Shown piece by piece: positions 1 through 6,670 of a stretch of DNA of 12,149 bases (the stretch's first letter is position 1; each line of letters opens with the position of its first letter). A program made the position numbers and the translations under genes. The stretch comes from Planctomycetaceae bacterium (lineage in GTDB: Bacteria > Planctomycetota > Planctomycetia > Pirellulales > UBA1268). The stretch covers positions 1 through 12,149 of the forward strand of contig JABHNP010000234.1 in NCBI GenBank assembly GCA_018694455.1, in the 5' to 3' direction. Below the pieces are notes generated by a model. That model was not told the DNA's origin, did no database searches, and saw only the letters and a program-made list of their open reading frames with translations.

Positions 1-373
1 ACAGCCATCCAAACACCTCCATGATTCTAAAAAATATTTCATTCAGAAACTCATCACTGATATCGGTCAATAAAAAACTTTGTCCGTTACATGCCGACTA
101 TAGCTTTGCAGAATCGATCATAACAATAGCGTACGACACCAAGATGTTATTTTGAAAATTCTTTTAGCTTGTCCTTGCATGATCTTGTCCGCCACTGGTA
201 GCATTTTTTCATGCCAAAAGAATACAAAAATTCGATGGCGCTGAATCATCAAAGCCACTTTGTACGTGCTGACCTAGGCCGGATGAGTGCTGTTATTTTT
301 CACGAACATTCATGGTCAAATGAGAAGTCCATCGAAATAAGTCCGACAGACCCAACCTCTATTGGATTGCGTT
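1..373. other. Gene-free left edge
   Basis: No gene can be supported here. A reading frame open from the left edge ends at a TGA at 153-155 (+), and another open from base 2 ends at a TAA at 71-73. Either could be the tail of a gene lying to the left, but neither shows a recognisable motif. A 60-codon ATG frame at 211-393 has no ribosome binding site and no family resemblance, and it overlaps the next gene. The stretch is AT-rich and presumably carries the promoter of the 374-2900 operon, but I see no convincing -35/-10 pair. Confidence 0.5.
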
Positions 374-934
374 ATGCTTACGGAATCTATTGAACATCGG
401 GTGATTCCATTGAGACTCAAAATACGACGAGCCATATTGAGTTCTCTTTTGTTACTCCACGTAAGCTCTATTTTTCTCAACAATTTAGCCTGGTCTCCCC
501 TCATAAAAAGCCTTTATCCGTATTATTACCCGTACATCCAGTGGACTGGCCAACGGCAAGATTGGAAGATGTATAAAAACCCAGATCATTTCGATCAACA
601 AATCAATTATGGTTTCCTCTTAGAGAATGGAATCAGTAAAAAAATTCCGGTAACTTTCGAAAATAGTCCTCGCATGCTTTACTTTTTAGAGGGACTGTTC
701 TCACAAGGTCAAGAACAAGAGGTAATGAGTTACCTTGAATGGAAATCGAATCGCATTCAAAAACCTCACCATCTGAAAAGCCTTGTGCTACAACGATCTA
801 CCCGCGAAACTCCCCCACCCGGCATTCTTCGAAAGGCTCAGGAATATACGCTACAAAAAGAGTATGTTCTTAGCTTTATTAGCTCCAATTCAGCTTTGCA
901 GCAGGACCATAAAGTTTCTGGAGCCCCCCCGTGA
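374..934 (+). CDS. Small single-helix membrane protein, likely HTTM partner
   Basis: A 186-residue protein of unknown function. Residues about 19-37 form one hydrophobic segment after a basic stretch (RLKIRR), suggesting an N-terminal signal anchor with the rest outside the cytoplasm. The part just after the helix contains W57, Q59, Q62 and the motif DWKMYKNP (residues 63-70). This resembles the Q-x-W-x-M-F-x-P motif I recall from small proteins or domains found next to HTTM proteins; that link is from memory and unverified. The rest is polar with no motif I recognise. The ATG at 374 was preferred to an in-frame TTG at 362; neither has a clear Shine-Dalgarno. The stop codon overlaps the GTG start of the HTTM gene, so the two products are probably made together and may form a complex. 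Confidence 0.65.
   Translation: MLTESIEHRVIPLRLKIRRAILSSLLLLHVSSIFLNNLAWSPLIKSLYPYYYPYIQWTGQRQDWKMYKNPDHFDQQINYGFLLENGISKKIPVTFENSPRMLYFLEGLFSQGQEQEVMSYLEWKSNRIQKPHHLKSLVLQRSTRETPPPGILRKAQEYTLQKEYVLSFISSNSALQQDHKVSGAPP
920..923 (+). promoter_or_regulatory. Shine-Dalgarno for the HTTM gene
   Basis: GGAG lies seven bases before the GTG at 931 and inside the last codons of the upstream gene. The spacing is ideal and supports GTG 931 as the true start and coupled translation. The whole spacer is a run of seven C (924-930). Confidence 0.6.
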
Positions 935-1860
935 GTGCTCACTCTTGGACTGCCTACTGGGACAGGTTTTGGTTCGCTCCAAAACCGCAAGCAATACTCA
1001 CAATAATGCGGATGAGTTACGGTGCCTACCTGATTTTCTATTTCTGGAATTTACAGCCAGTAATGGAAATGTTTTTTGGAACGAGTGGCTTGGTTGCACT
1101 TGGCGGTCGCTTCCCCCAACAACCGTCACCAGTTCCAACTATCTTCACAATACTTTCAGATAGATCAGATACTGTTGTCTGGCTTGTGACACTTTTAGGA
1201 ATGTTTTCTGGAGCCATTCTTGCGACTGGCATTTTCAATCGCATCACACCGCTAGTTGCATGGATTTGTGTATCATCCGTTGTAACAATTATCCCAAGCA
1301 ACTCGGGTGATTTTCTCGTACAGTGCTATGCCATACTGATGGTCTTTGCTGGACTGGCCGGACACCTAGGGAAACCTGTCTGGCAATGTTCAACAGGAGA
1401 CCATCCGGCATGGAGCTTACGATTGTTTCAGATTCAAATCGTATTTGTCTACTTTTTCTCGGGATGGCATAAACTCGCTTCAGTTGCTTGGTACAACGGT
1501 TCCGCTTTTCACTATGTTGTATCTCAAGAATTTTGGTCCCGCTTTGACATTACATGGCTTGCCGCGTATCCAGTTTTCACTTCTGCAATCACAACTTTTG
1601 TACTTTTTTTTGAATTACTACTTTTCCCAGTTCTCATTTGGGTGCCAGCCACTCGACGTTTAATGTTAGGTTGTGGACTTATATTTCATCTCATGATTTT
1701 TGCAACGCTAAAGGTTTTTGTCTTCCACCAAATCGTACTCTTATTTTATCTGGCATTCTTAACATCTGACGATATCAGTCAGCTCAAAAATCATTTAGAA
1801 TCCGTACTGAAAAAAAGACACCTTACACTTTTTAAAATTTCACAACCTTATCATGAATAA
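931..1860 (+). CDS. HTTM domain multi-helix membrane protein
   Basis: A 309-residue integral membrane protein of the HTTM family (the transmembrane fold shared with vitamin K-dependent gamma-carboxylase). About eight hydrophobic segments are visible, roughly at 21-42, 81-104, 106-122, 129-145, 164-179, 213-238, 245-262 and 263-279. Family hallmarks are the RLFQIQIVFVYFFSGWHKL segment (164-182), then W187 and G190 before a Y195-V196 pair, the FFELLLFP helix (226-233) and the GLIFHLMIF helix (249-257). The length fits a stand-alone HTTM domain without the soluble C-terminal domain of the eukaryotic carboxylase, so carboxylase activity should not be assumed. The GTG start overlaps the preceding TGA (GTGA, 931-934). 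The hydrolase gene starts 23 bases after its stop. Substrate and reaction are unknown. Confidence 0.85.
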   Translation: MSAHSWTAYWDRFWFAPKPQAILTIMRMSYGAYLIFYFWNLQPVMEMFFGTSGLVALGGRFPQQPSPVPTIFTILSDRSDTVVWLVTLLGMFSGAILATGIFNRITPLVAWICVSSVVTIIPSNSGDFLVQCYAILMVFAGLAGHLGKPVWQCSTGDHPAWSLRLFQIQIVFVYFFSGWHKLASVAWYNGSAFHYVVSQEFWSRFDITWLAAYPVFTSAITTFVLFFELLLFPVLIWVPATRRLMLGCGLIFHLMIFATLKVFVFHQIVLLFYLAFLTSDDISQLKNHLESVLKKRHLTLFKISQPYHE

Positions 1861-1883
1861 AGTCAAACCGACCTGCTCTTCAT

Positions 1884-2900
1884 ATGAATTACAAAACAAC
1901 CAATACAACTTTTAGACCACCATGGTGGATGAGGAACCCTCATTTGCAAACTATTCTGCCAACCGTGGTGCCCCAGAAACTTGCCGACCACAAAGCCAAG
2001 CTACATAGAGTCAGATTATCTGACGGTGATGCGATTGCCGTTCATGAAGATTGCCCGAAAGAATGGGTTGCTGGTGGAAAAGTAGCCATTCTATCCCACG
2101 GCCTTACCGACCATCACCGCACACCACTTCTCGTCCGCCTCACAGAAAAGCTAACCGCTCGGGGAGTTCGTGTCTTTCGCTGGGACATGCGTAGTTGTGG
2201 TGCGGGCATTGAATGGGCTCGCCACCCCTATCACGCAGGTTGCTCCGAGGACCTCGGTGCTGTGGTTCATGCCGTCATTGAACAATGCTGCAAAAACACA
2301 AGTGACCTTTCTCCCGATATCACATTGTTTGGAGTATCACTCTCTGGCAATGTCTTATTGAAATACCTAGGAGAGTCACCTGATACCATTCCCACAATGG
2401 TACAACGCGCCGTTGCCGTGAATCCTCCCATTGATCTTATCGCTGGCATTGAATCCATCAGCAACCGACGTAATCGTGTCTATGAGCGTCACTTTACCAA
2501 GATGCTTTTAAAACACCACAAACAATGGGCAGGTGTCCGACCAGATGTCTACCGTCCTCCACATGGACCGCAACCACGAACACTTGAAGGATTTGACAAC
2601 TGGTTTACAGCACCGGCAATTGGCTACCGGAATGCTCGTGAATACTATGTGGCAGCAAGTTCTGCGAAAGTTATTCCCGCCATCTGTATACCCACCACCA
2701 TCATCACCGCACAAGATGATCCCTTCGTGCCTTTTGAGATGTTCTCGAGTGATCATATAACCTATCCAGACAACGTCCGCTTGGTGACGACCAATTATGG
2801 AGGCCATGTCGGCTTTGTTAGTAAAAAAGGGGATGATCCAGATATGCGATGGCTTGACTGGCGAATAGTTGAAATTGTTACTGGTGAAACGATTTCGTAG
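1884..2900 (+). CDS. YheT-family alpha/beta hydrolase
   Basis: A 338-residue cytoplasmic alpha/beta hydrolase of the YheT/COG0429 group (related to ABHD1/ABHD3 lipases and esterases). The diagnostic N-terminal motif PPWWMRNPHLQTILP is at residues 12-26. The oxyanion region LSHGLTDHH is at 70-78 and the strand FRWDMRSCG at 98-106. The nucleophile elbow is FGVSLSGN (149-156), making Ser152 the likely nucleophile. The acid is Asp278 or Asp279 in AQDDPFVP (276-283) and the base is His308 in YGGHVGFV (305-312). The elbow reads G-V-S-L-S-G, whereas the usual YheT elbow is G-x-S-L-G-G, so the fifth position is serine. The length is typical. The substrate is unknown; an acyl ester or lipid is likely for the family. 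It is probably the last gene of the 374-2900 operon; no Shine-Dalgarno is visible. Confidence 0.9.
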   Translation: MNYKTTNTTFRPPWWMRNPHLQTILPTVVPQKLADHKAKLHRVRLSDGDAIAVHEDCPKEWVAGGKVAILSHGLTDHHRTPLLVRLTEKLTARGVRVFRWDMRSCGAGIEWARHPYHAGCSEDLGAVVHAVIEQCCKNTSDLSPDITLFGVSLSGNVLLKYLGESPDTIPTMVQRAVAVNPPIDLIAGIESISNRRNRVYERHFTKMLLKHHKQWAGVRPDVYRPPHGPQPRTLEGFDNWFTAPAIGYRNAREYYVAASSAKVIPAICIPTTIITAQDDPFVPFEMFSSDHITYPDNVRLVTTNYGGHVGFVSKKGDDPDMRWLDWRIVEIVTGETIS

Positions 2901-2933
2901 TCTGACAATATTGATCTCAGACGCAGTATCTGC
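2900..2933 (+). terminator. Two abutting hairpins at the hydrolase stop codon
   Basis: GTCTGA (2900-2905) and TCAGAC (2917-2922) form a perfect 6-bp stem with an 11-base loop. It is followed directly by GCAG (2923-2926) and CTGC (2930-2933) around a three-base loop. The first stem begins on the last base of the stop codon. No U-tract follows, so this is at best a non-canonical terminator or an mRNA 3'-end protecting structure. Confidence 0.35.
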
Positions 2934-3065
2934 AGGATCCAAATTAATCTTGTCGCTTAACTCTCAGCAGCACATGAAGTATCAGGAATGCGGGTACCAG
3001 GTCTAAAAAAGAACGATTGATAACAACTCCATATCTTCTTGATTCATATCACCACAGCTGTGCCC

Positions 3066-3800
3066 ATGTCTCCTATACGTATTTCCAGATGGCTCGCCCG
3101 TGAAGTTGATTCACTTCAATTTTCAGCTCCAATAGACTGTGTTTACAATCCACTTATTTATGCGCGTAAACCACACGAGGCATATCTCAAGCGACATGCA
3201 AAGCAGGGGCTTGATGCCTTATTCCTAGGTATGAATCCTGGACCATGGGGTATGGCACAAACAGGTGTGCCATTTGGAGAAGTTTCTTTTGTGCGTGACT
3301 TTCTCGGAATTGATGAAGCCGTTAACCAGCCCCCCGTTATTCATCCAAAACGACCGATCAATGGCTTTGAGTGCACCCGAAGTGAGGTGAGTGGTCGACG
3401 GCTTTGGGGCTGGGTTCAAGATCGTTTTAGAAAGGCCTCAACATTCAACAAACGATTTTTCATTGCAAATTACTGCCCGCTTGTCTTTATGGAAGAATCT
3501 GGTCGTAACCGCACACCAGACAAACTTTCTCTCCAAGAGCGTGAACCGCTCTTTCTAACATGTGATGAGGCACTGCGACGGCTCGTGAAATGGTGTCAGC
3601 CAAAATGTGTTATTGGCATAGGAAAATTTGCTGAAGGCAGAGCTTTGGCTGCACTAGGTAAAACCGACAGAGCCATCGGTACGATTCTGCACCCCAGCCC
3701 TGCAAGCCCCGCTGCAAATCGAGGATGGCAGGAACAGGCAGAAAAACAGTTACAAAGACAGGGCATAAAACTACCGTCGTATGCGGCCAACACGAAATGA
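3066..3800 (+). CDS. SMUG1-type (family 3) uracil-DNA glycosylase
   Basis: A 244-residue base-excision repair enzyme that removes uracil, and in this family often oxidised pyrimidines such as 5-hydroxymethyluracil, from DNA. Motif 1 is GMNPGPWGMAQTGVPFGE (55-72), with Asn57 matching the family's catalytic or water-positioning Asn. YNPLIYARKPHEAYL (27-41) and HPKRPINGFECTRSEVSG (93-110, including the DNA-contact region) are typical. NYCPL (135-139) carries the uracil-recognition Asn135. Motif 2 is HPSPASPAANRGW (209-221) with His209. The full-length fold is present and no key residue is missing. An in-frame TTG at 3039 would add nine residues with no family support or ribosome site, so the ATG at 3066 is chosen. 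It stands apart from its neighbours (165 bases before, 125 after) and is probably its own transcription unit. Confidence 0.95.
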   Translation: MSPIRISRWLAREVDSLQFSAPIDCVYNPLIYARKPHEAYLKRHAKQGLDALFLGMNPGPWGMAQTGVPFGEVSFVRDFLGIDEAVNQPPVIHPKRPINGFECTRSEVSGRRLWGWVQDRFRKASTFNKRFFIANYCPLVFMEESGRNRTPDKLSLQEREPLFLTCDEALRRLVKWCQPKCVIGIGKFAEGRALAALGKTDRAIGTILHPSPASPAANRGWQEQAEKQLQRQGIKLPSYAANTK

Positions 3801-3838
3801 GGCCGTCAATGTCGTAACATACGGAATGAATCCTTAAC

Positions 3839-3894
3839 TTACAGAAAACCGTGCCAACCTGAGGCACCACTGGTAAAAACCCAGCCGTCTGTAA
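3839..3894 (+). other. Possible structured RNA: perfect three-way junction
   Basis: TTACAGA (3839-3845) pairs fully with TCTGTAA (3888-3894). Inside are two hairpins with seven-base loops: GTGCC/GGCAC (3851-3855 and 3863-3867) and CTGG/CCAG (3870-3873 and 3881-3884). The linkers are AAACC, CA and CCG. It lies 38 bases after the SMUG1 stop and ends 31 bases before the GT90 start, so it could be an mRNA leader element or a 3' end structure. It matches no riboswitch class I can name. Chance folding is a real alternative. Confidence 0.3.
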
Positions 3895-3925
3895 TTGCCC
3901 GGTAAGATTCCTGAAAAACTCGCTG

Positions 3926-4912
3926 ATGAGCACACATTTTAAAAAAATTGGTTTTTGGAAGCCCCTCGCGGCCTTCGATGTGGTGTTACATCCCGGTCGT
4001 TGGCGATACGTATTTCGCTATCCAATAAGTATTCGGTTTGAGGACTCCGAATGGGCTCAGCACCCTTCAGTCATTCGGTGGACCTATTCACAACGCTCGC
4101 ATGAAAAACGTCTCCTACTCACTTTTACAAGTGAGAATACTTACAAAGAACTTTCTTATCGATGGAGGAATATAGCAAGTGCATTAGGGCGATTAATCAG
4201 GCACTCTCCAAAAATAGAATTCAGCGATATACCTGTTGACGTAAGTGACTGTACAGATTCTTCAGTCCCAGAAAATACATTTCGGTTTGCCAAATTATTC
4301 AGTGACCCTCACGACCTGATACCAAATCCATTTTTGCTTAAAAAAACTCGCCGTGCATGGCGTTCCATCAAGTGGGAACGTAAACAAGACTCGCTGTACT
4401 TTCGGGGCGCTCTTACTGGAACCTTACAATCCTTTGACAACTCACGGGTTGCAGCATGTCTGGCCGCAAAGAAAATCATGAACTCTGACTGCGGTTTATC
4501 GGACTTCCCACAAACACCGCCCACTTTTCTCACCACGCTCAGGTCACAAGGTTTGTGTGCCGAGACAGATTCAACGAAGACACTGAACAAGCATCGCTAC
4601 TTATTAGATATTGACGGAAACACCTCTTCATGGCACAGGTTTTGGCTGATCGGAACGTTCGGGTGTGTACCAATCCGATTTGAGACAAAGTGGGTTGAGT
4701 ATTGGCATAAAAATATTGAAGAAGGAAAACACTTTTTATATGCCAACCGTGAAACACTCTCCGAGATTGTAGATTTCTTACGAAAGCACCCTGAAAAAGC
4801 GATGTCCGTTGCCAACAACGCCTCGGAATTTATTCGAAATGAATTATCGCCTGTTTGCGCACAAAAATCCTTCGAAAAGGCGTGGCTGGGTCGAATCCAT
4901 TCATGCTACTGA
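3926..4912 (+). CDS. GT90/CAP10-like glycosyltransferase
   Basis: A 328-residue glycosyltransferase of the CAP10/GT90 family (relatives include LpsA-type lipopolysaccharide enzymes, fungal CAP10 and animal POGLUT/KDELC). The N-terminal 100 residues are variable. The core begins with W150 and the YFRGALTG motif (158-165), which holds the family's Arg-Gly. Next come DNSR (171-174) and HRYLLDIDGNTSSWH (223-237), the nucleotide-sugar-binding block with its Asp-Gly and Ser/Trp residues. FGCVPIRF (245-252) matches the usual 'gsvvlk' strand. The C-terminal part has the usual N/E-rich helices (about 273-304, for example ETLSEIVDFL and ANNASEFI). There is no signal peptide or clear membrane helix, so a cytoplasmic or membrane-associated role in cell-envelope or exopolysaccharide synthesis is likely. 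The donor and acceptor sugars cannot be read from the sequence. The ATG start has no Shine-Dalgarno. Confidence 0.85.
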   Translation: MSTHFKKIGFWKPLAAFDVVLHPGRWRYVFRYPISIRFEDSEWAQHPSVIRWTYSQRSHEKRLLLTFTSENTYKELSYRWRNIASALGRLIRHSPKIEFSDIPVDVSDCTDSSVPENTFRFAKLFSDPHDLIPNPFLLKKTRRAWRSIKWERKQDSLYFRGALTGTLQSFDNSRVAACLAAKKIMNSDCGLSDFPQTPPTFLTTLRSQGLCAETDSTKTLNKHRYLLDIDGNTSSWHRFWLIGTFGCVPIRFETKWVEYWHKNIEEGKHFLYANRETLSEIVDFLRKHPEKAMSVANNASEFIRNELSPVCAQKSFEKAWLGRIHSCY

Positions 4913-4921
4913 CTTTTACAA

Positions 4922-4945
4922 GATTGCACTCAGTTTTGATTGCAC
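4922..4945 (+). repeat. Direct repeat GATTGCAC x2
   Basis: Exact 8-base direct repeats (4922-4929 and 4938-4945, 16-base period) just after the GT90 stop codon. They are short enough to be chance. Confidence 0.3.
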
Positions 4946-4953
4946 GAATCCTA

Positions 4954-5033
4954 GTGGTGACTCAATATCCGTCAGCCCACACTCATAAAGTAACAGCTGA
5001 CTTATAAACCTGCTGGGCTACTACTCATTTTTT
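4954..5033. terminator. Weak hairpins in the convergent gap
   Basis: GTGGTGAC (4954-4961) can pair with GTCA-gc-CCAC (4971-4980) across a two-base bulge. Further on, AGTA-a-CAGC (4989-4997) can pair with GCTG-ggc-TACT (5012-5022), followed by six T at 5028-5033 on the + strand. The two genes here converge, so some terminator is expected, but both stems are imperfect. Confidence 0.25.
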
Positions 5034-5046
5034 ACGCTTGCCTCAC

Positions 5047-6552
5047 TCAAATTTCTGGCTTCGGCATTGGAAACACTGAGTTGGCTGAGGTCTGTTGAAG
5101 TAAGACCTTAACGGCTGCGGCAACAACATCTGGTCGCTTTTCAGCTAGATCGACGGTCTCACCTGGATCAGTTGCCAAGTCATAGACTTCCCACGGAGTT
5201 TGTTCTGCCTTTTTTCGCTTCAGGTTCCTGCGCACTGCCTTCATGTCACCAAGACGAACCGCCATCTGTCCCCCATATTCTGGAAAGACCCAGAGGAGTG
5301 ATGACGGACGAGAACCAAGCGATTTTTTTTCCTTCAAAAGATGCCATAAGGAGACACCGTCGAGACCGTCAGGCTTCTTGATTCCTACGACATCACACAC
5401 TGTCGGAAAAATGTCTGGAAACCAAGCCGGGGCATCAATGACTCGACCGGCCCCAGCGTCTCCGGGAAGCCTAACAATGCATGGCACTCGTAAACCTCCC
5501 TCGTAGACACTTCCTTTGTAGCCACGCAAGTTCAACGTACTGTCAAAGAAGGAGGCATCTACACCGCCTATATGCAAGTTCGGCTCACCGCTACCCTCGT
5601 GTGTGGTGCCGTTGTCACTTGTAAAAATTATGACGGTTCGGTCCATGAGGCCTGCTTTGTTCACTGCTGTGACTACTCGCCCAACATGGTCATCGAGCTC
5701 AGCAATCATTGCTGCGTACCCAGCTCGCGGCCTCGGATGTGGGAGATATGCATTCCCGCCACGATATGGTGTGTCATCCCAAGACTCCGGAAACTGATTC
5801 ACCGTTTCGACGGGTGGATGCATCGCTACATGTGGCTCGGTAAACGGACAGTAAAGAAAAAACGGTTTTTCAGCATGGTCATGTATGAATTGTTCTGCCT
5901 CAGCAACAATTGGCCGGGATGCATAAGTCTCTGCGATCCAGTCTTCCATTCGAACTTCGCCCTCGGGCTGTTTTTTATGGCCCGGAATTGGATGATCGTT
6001 CAGGTGTACTTTGTCAGCGTTCCGCCAGAGACTCTCGGGATAAAAACTATGCGCAACTGCTTGGCAGTTGTATCCAAAAAAAAGATCAAATCCTTGGTTA
6101 TTCGGGTCACCTGTACTACCGACAGGTCCAAGTCCCCACTTTCCCATCGCGCCGGTTGCATATCCCGCTTGTTGCAATAATTCAGGAAATGTAATTGCCT
6201 CAGATCGAATAGGAAATTGGCCCTCATCAAATTCAGGAAAGGCTGTTTTCGCCTGTCGATTACCACGAATTTCAGCATGCCCCAAATGCAGGCCGGTCAT
6301 AAGAACACATCTCGATGGCGCACACACTGGCGCACCAGAATAAAACTGTGTAAATCGTTGGCCAGAAGTGGCAAGACGATCAATGTTCGGGGTGGGAATT
6401 TTTTGCTGACCGTAACAGCCAAGTTCTCCCCACCCCAAGTCGTCAGCAACTATAAGCACAACGTTGAGTCTAGCTGCAACGCTCTGAGAAGCTGAGGAGG
6501 TGATTCCAATACACAACAAATTACAGAGTAATACACGACAGAAAATTTTCAT
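5047..6552 (-). CDS. Secreted formylglycine-dependent sulfatase (arylsulfatase-like)
   Basis: A 501-residue type I sulfatase, exported by an N-terminal signal peptide (MKIFCRVLLCNLLCIGITSS, cleavage probably near residues 22-28). Asp37 and Asp38 (VADDLGWGE) and Asp313-Asn314 (TSDNG) are the calcium ligands. VCAPSR (76-81) is the sulfatase signature C-x-P-S-R, so Cys77 would be converted to formylglycine. GKWGLG (137-142) holds Lys138 and EPH (239-241) holds His241. The pattern GFDLFFGYNCQAVAHSFYP (154-172) is typical of arylsulfatase A-like groups; the exact sulfate ester is not predictable. The C-terminal region ends with the usual YDLATDPGET block (457-466). A TTG frame six codons upstream was rejected because AGGGGG sits at the right distance before ATG 6552. 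No sulfatase-maturing enzyme lies in the window. It is probably the last gene of the - strand block. Confidence 0.95.
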   Translation of the reverse strand: MKIFCRVLLCNLLCIGITSSASQSVAARLNVVLIVADDLGWGELGCYGQQKIPTPNIDRLATSGQRFTQFYSGAPVCAPSRCVLMTGLHLGHAEIRGNRQAKTAFPEFDEGQFPIRSEAITFPELLQQAGYATGAMGKWGLGPVGSTGDPNNQGFDLFFGYNCQAVAHSFYPESLWRNADKVHLNDHPIPGHKKQPEGEVRMEDWIAETYASRPIVAEAEQFIHDHAEKPFFLYCPFTEPHVAMHPPVETVNQFPESWDDTPYRGGNAYLPHPRPRAGYAAMIAELDDHVGRVVTAVNKAGLMDRTVIIFTSDNGTTHEGSGEPNLHIGGVDASFFDSTLNLRGYKGSVYEGGLRVPCIVRLPGDAGAGRVIDAPAWFPDIFPTVCDVVGIKKPDGLDGVSLWHLLKEKKSLGSRPSSLLWVFPEYGGQMAVRLGDMKAVRRNLKRKKAEQTPWEVYDLATDPGETVDLAEKRPDVVAAAVKVLLQQTSANSVFPMPKPEI

Positions 6553-6558
6553 TCGAGA

Positions 6559-6564
6559 CCCCCT
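6559..6564 (-). promoter_or_regulatory. Shine-Dalgarno for the sulfatase
   Basis: AGGGGG on the - strand, six bases before the ATG at 6552. It fixes the start and excludes the upstream TTG, whose codons it interrupts. Confidence 0.65.
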
Positions 6565-6602
6565 AAACAACGGAACTCATTTTTTTAGTTCAACTCTTTT
6601 AA

Positions 6603-6656
6603 GACCTGACAGAAAAATATCTGAGCAAATACGGGGCTGTCATGAAAGTGCAGGTC
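6603..6656 (-). repeat. Interrupted inverted repeat between methylase and sulfatase
   Basis: GACCTGACAG (6603-6612) is complementary to CTGTCA (6637-6642) plus GGTC (6653-6656), giving ten base pairs with a ten-base bulge on one arm. GACCTG/CAGGTC (6603-6608 and 6651-6656) is the alternative pairing. It lies in the 118-base gap between the RsmF-like stop and the sulfatase start and could be a processing or attenuation structure. There is no U-tract. Confidence 0.3.
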
Positions 6657-6670
6657 CTAATGAATGAGTT

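Noticed and set aside
211..393. 60-codon ATG frame before the first operon gene
   Set aside because: No ribosome site, no motif or family resemblance, and it overlaps the start of a better-supported gene.
2508..2942. 144-codon frame antisense to the YheT hydrolase
   Set aside because: It is a shadow of a well-supported gene with an intact catalytic triad.
3039..3065. TTG start for SMUG1
   Set aside because: No Shine-Dalgarno and no family support for the nine extra residues, though it cannot be excluded.
3846..3894. TPP riboswitch, suggested by ACCTGA...CTGG...CCAG
   Set aside because: The CUGAGA element and the 5' helices are missing and the spacing is wrong, so the likeness is superficial.
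5572..6180. 202-codon frame antisense to the sulfatase
   Set aside because: It lies wholly inside a clear sulfatase gene on the other strand and has no family features; it is a shadow of that gene.
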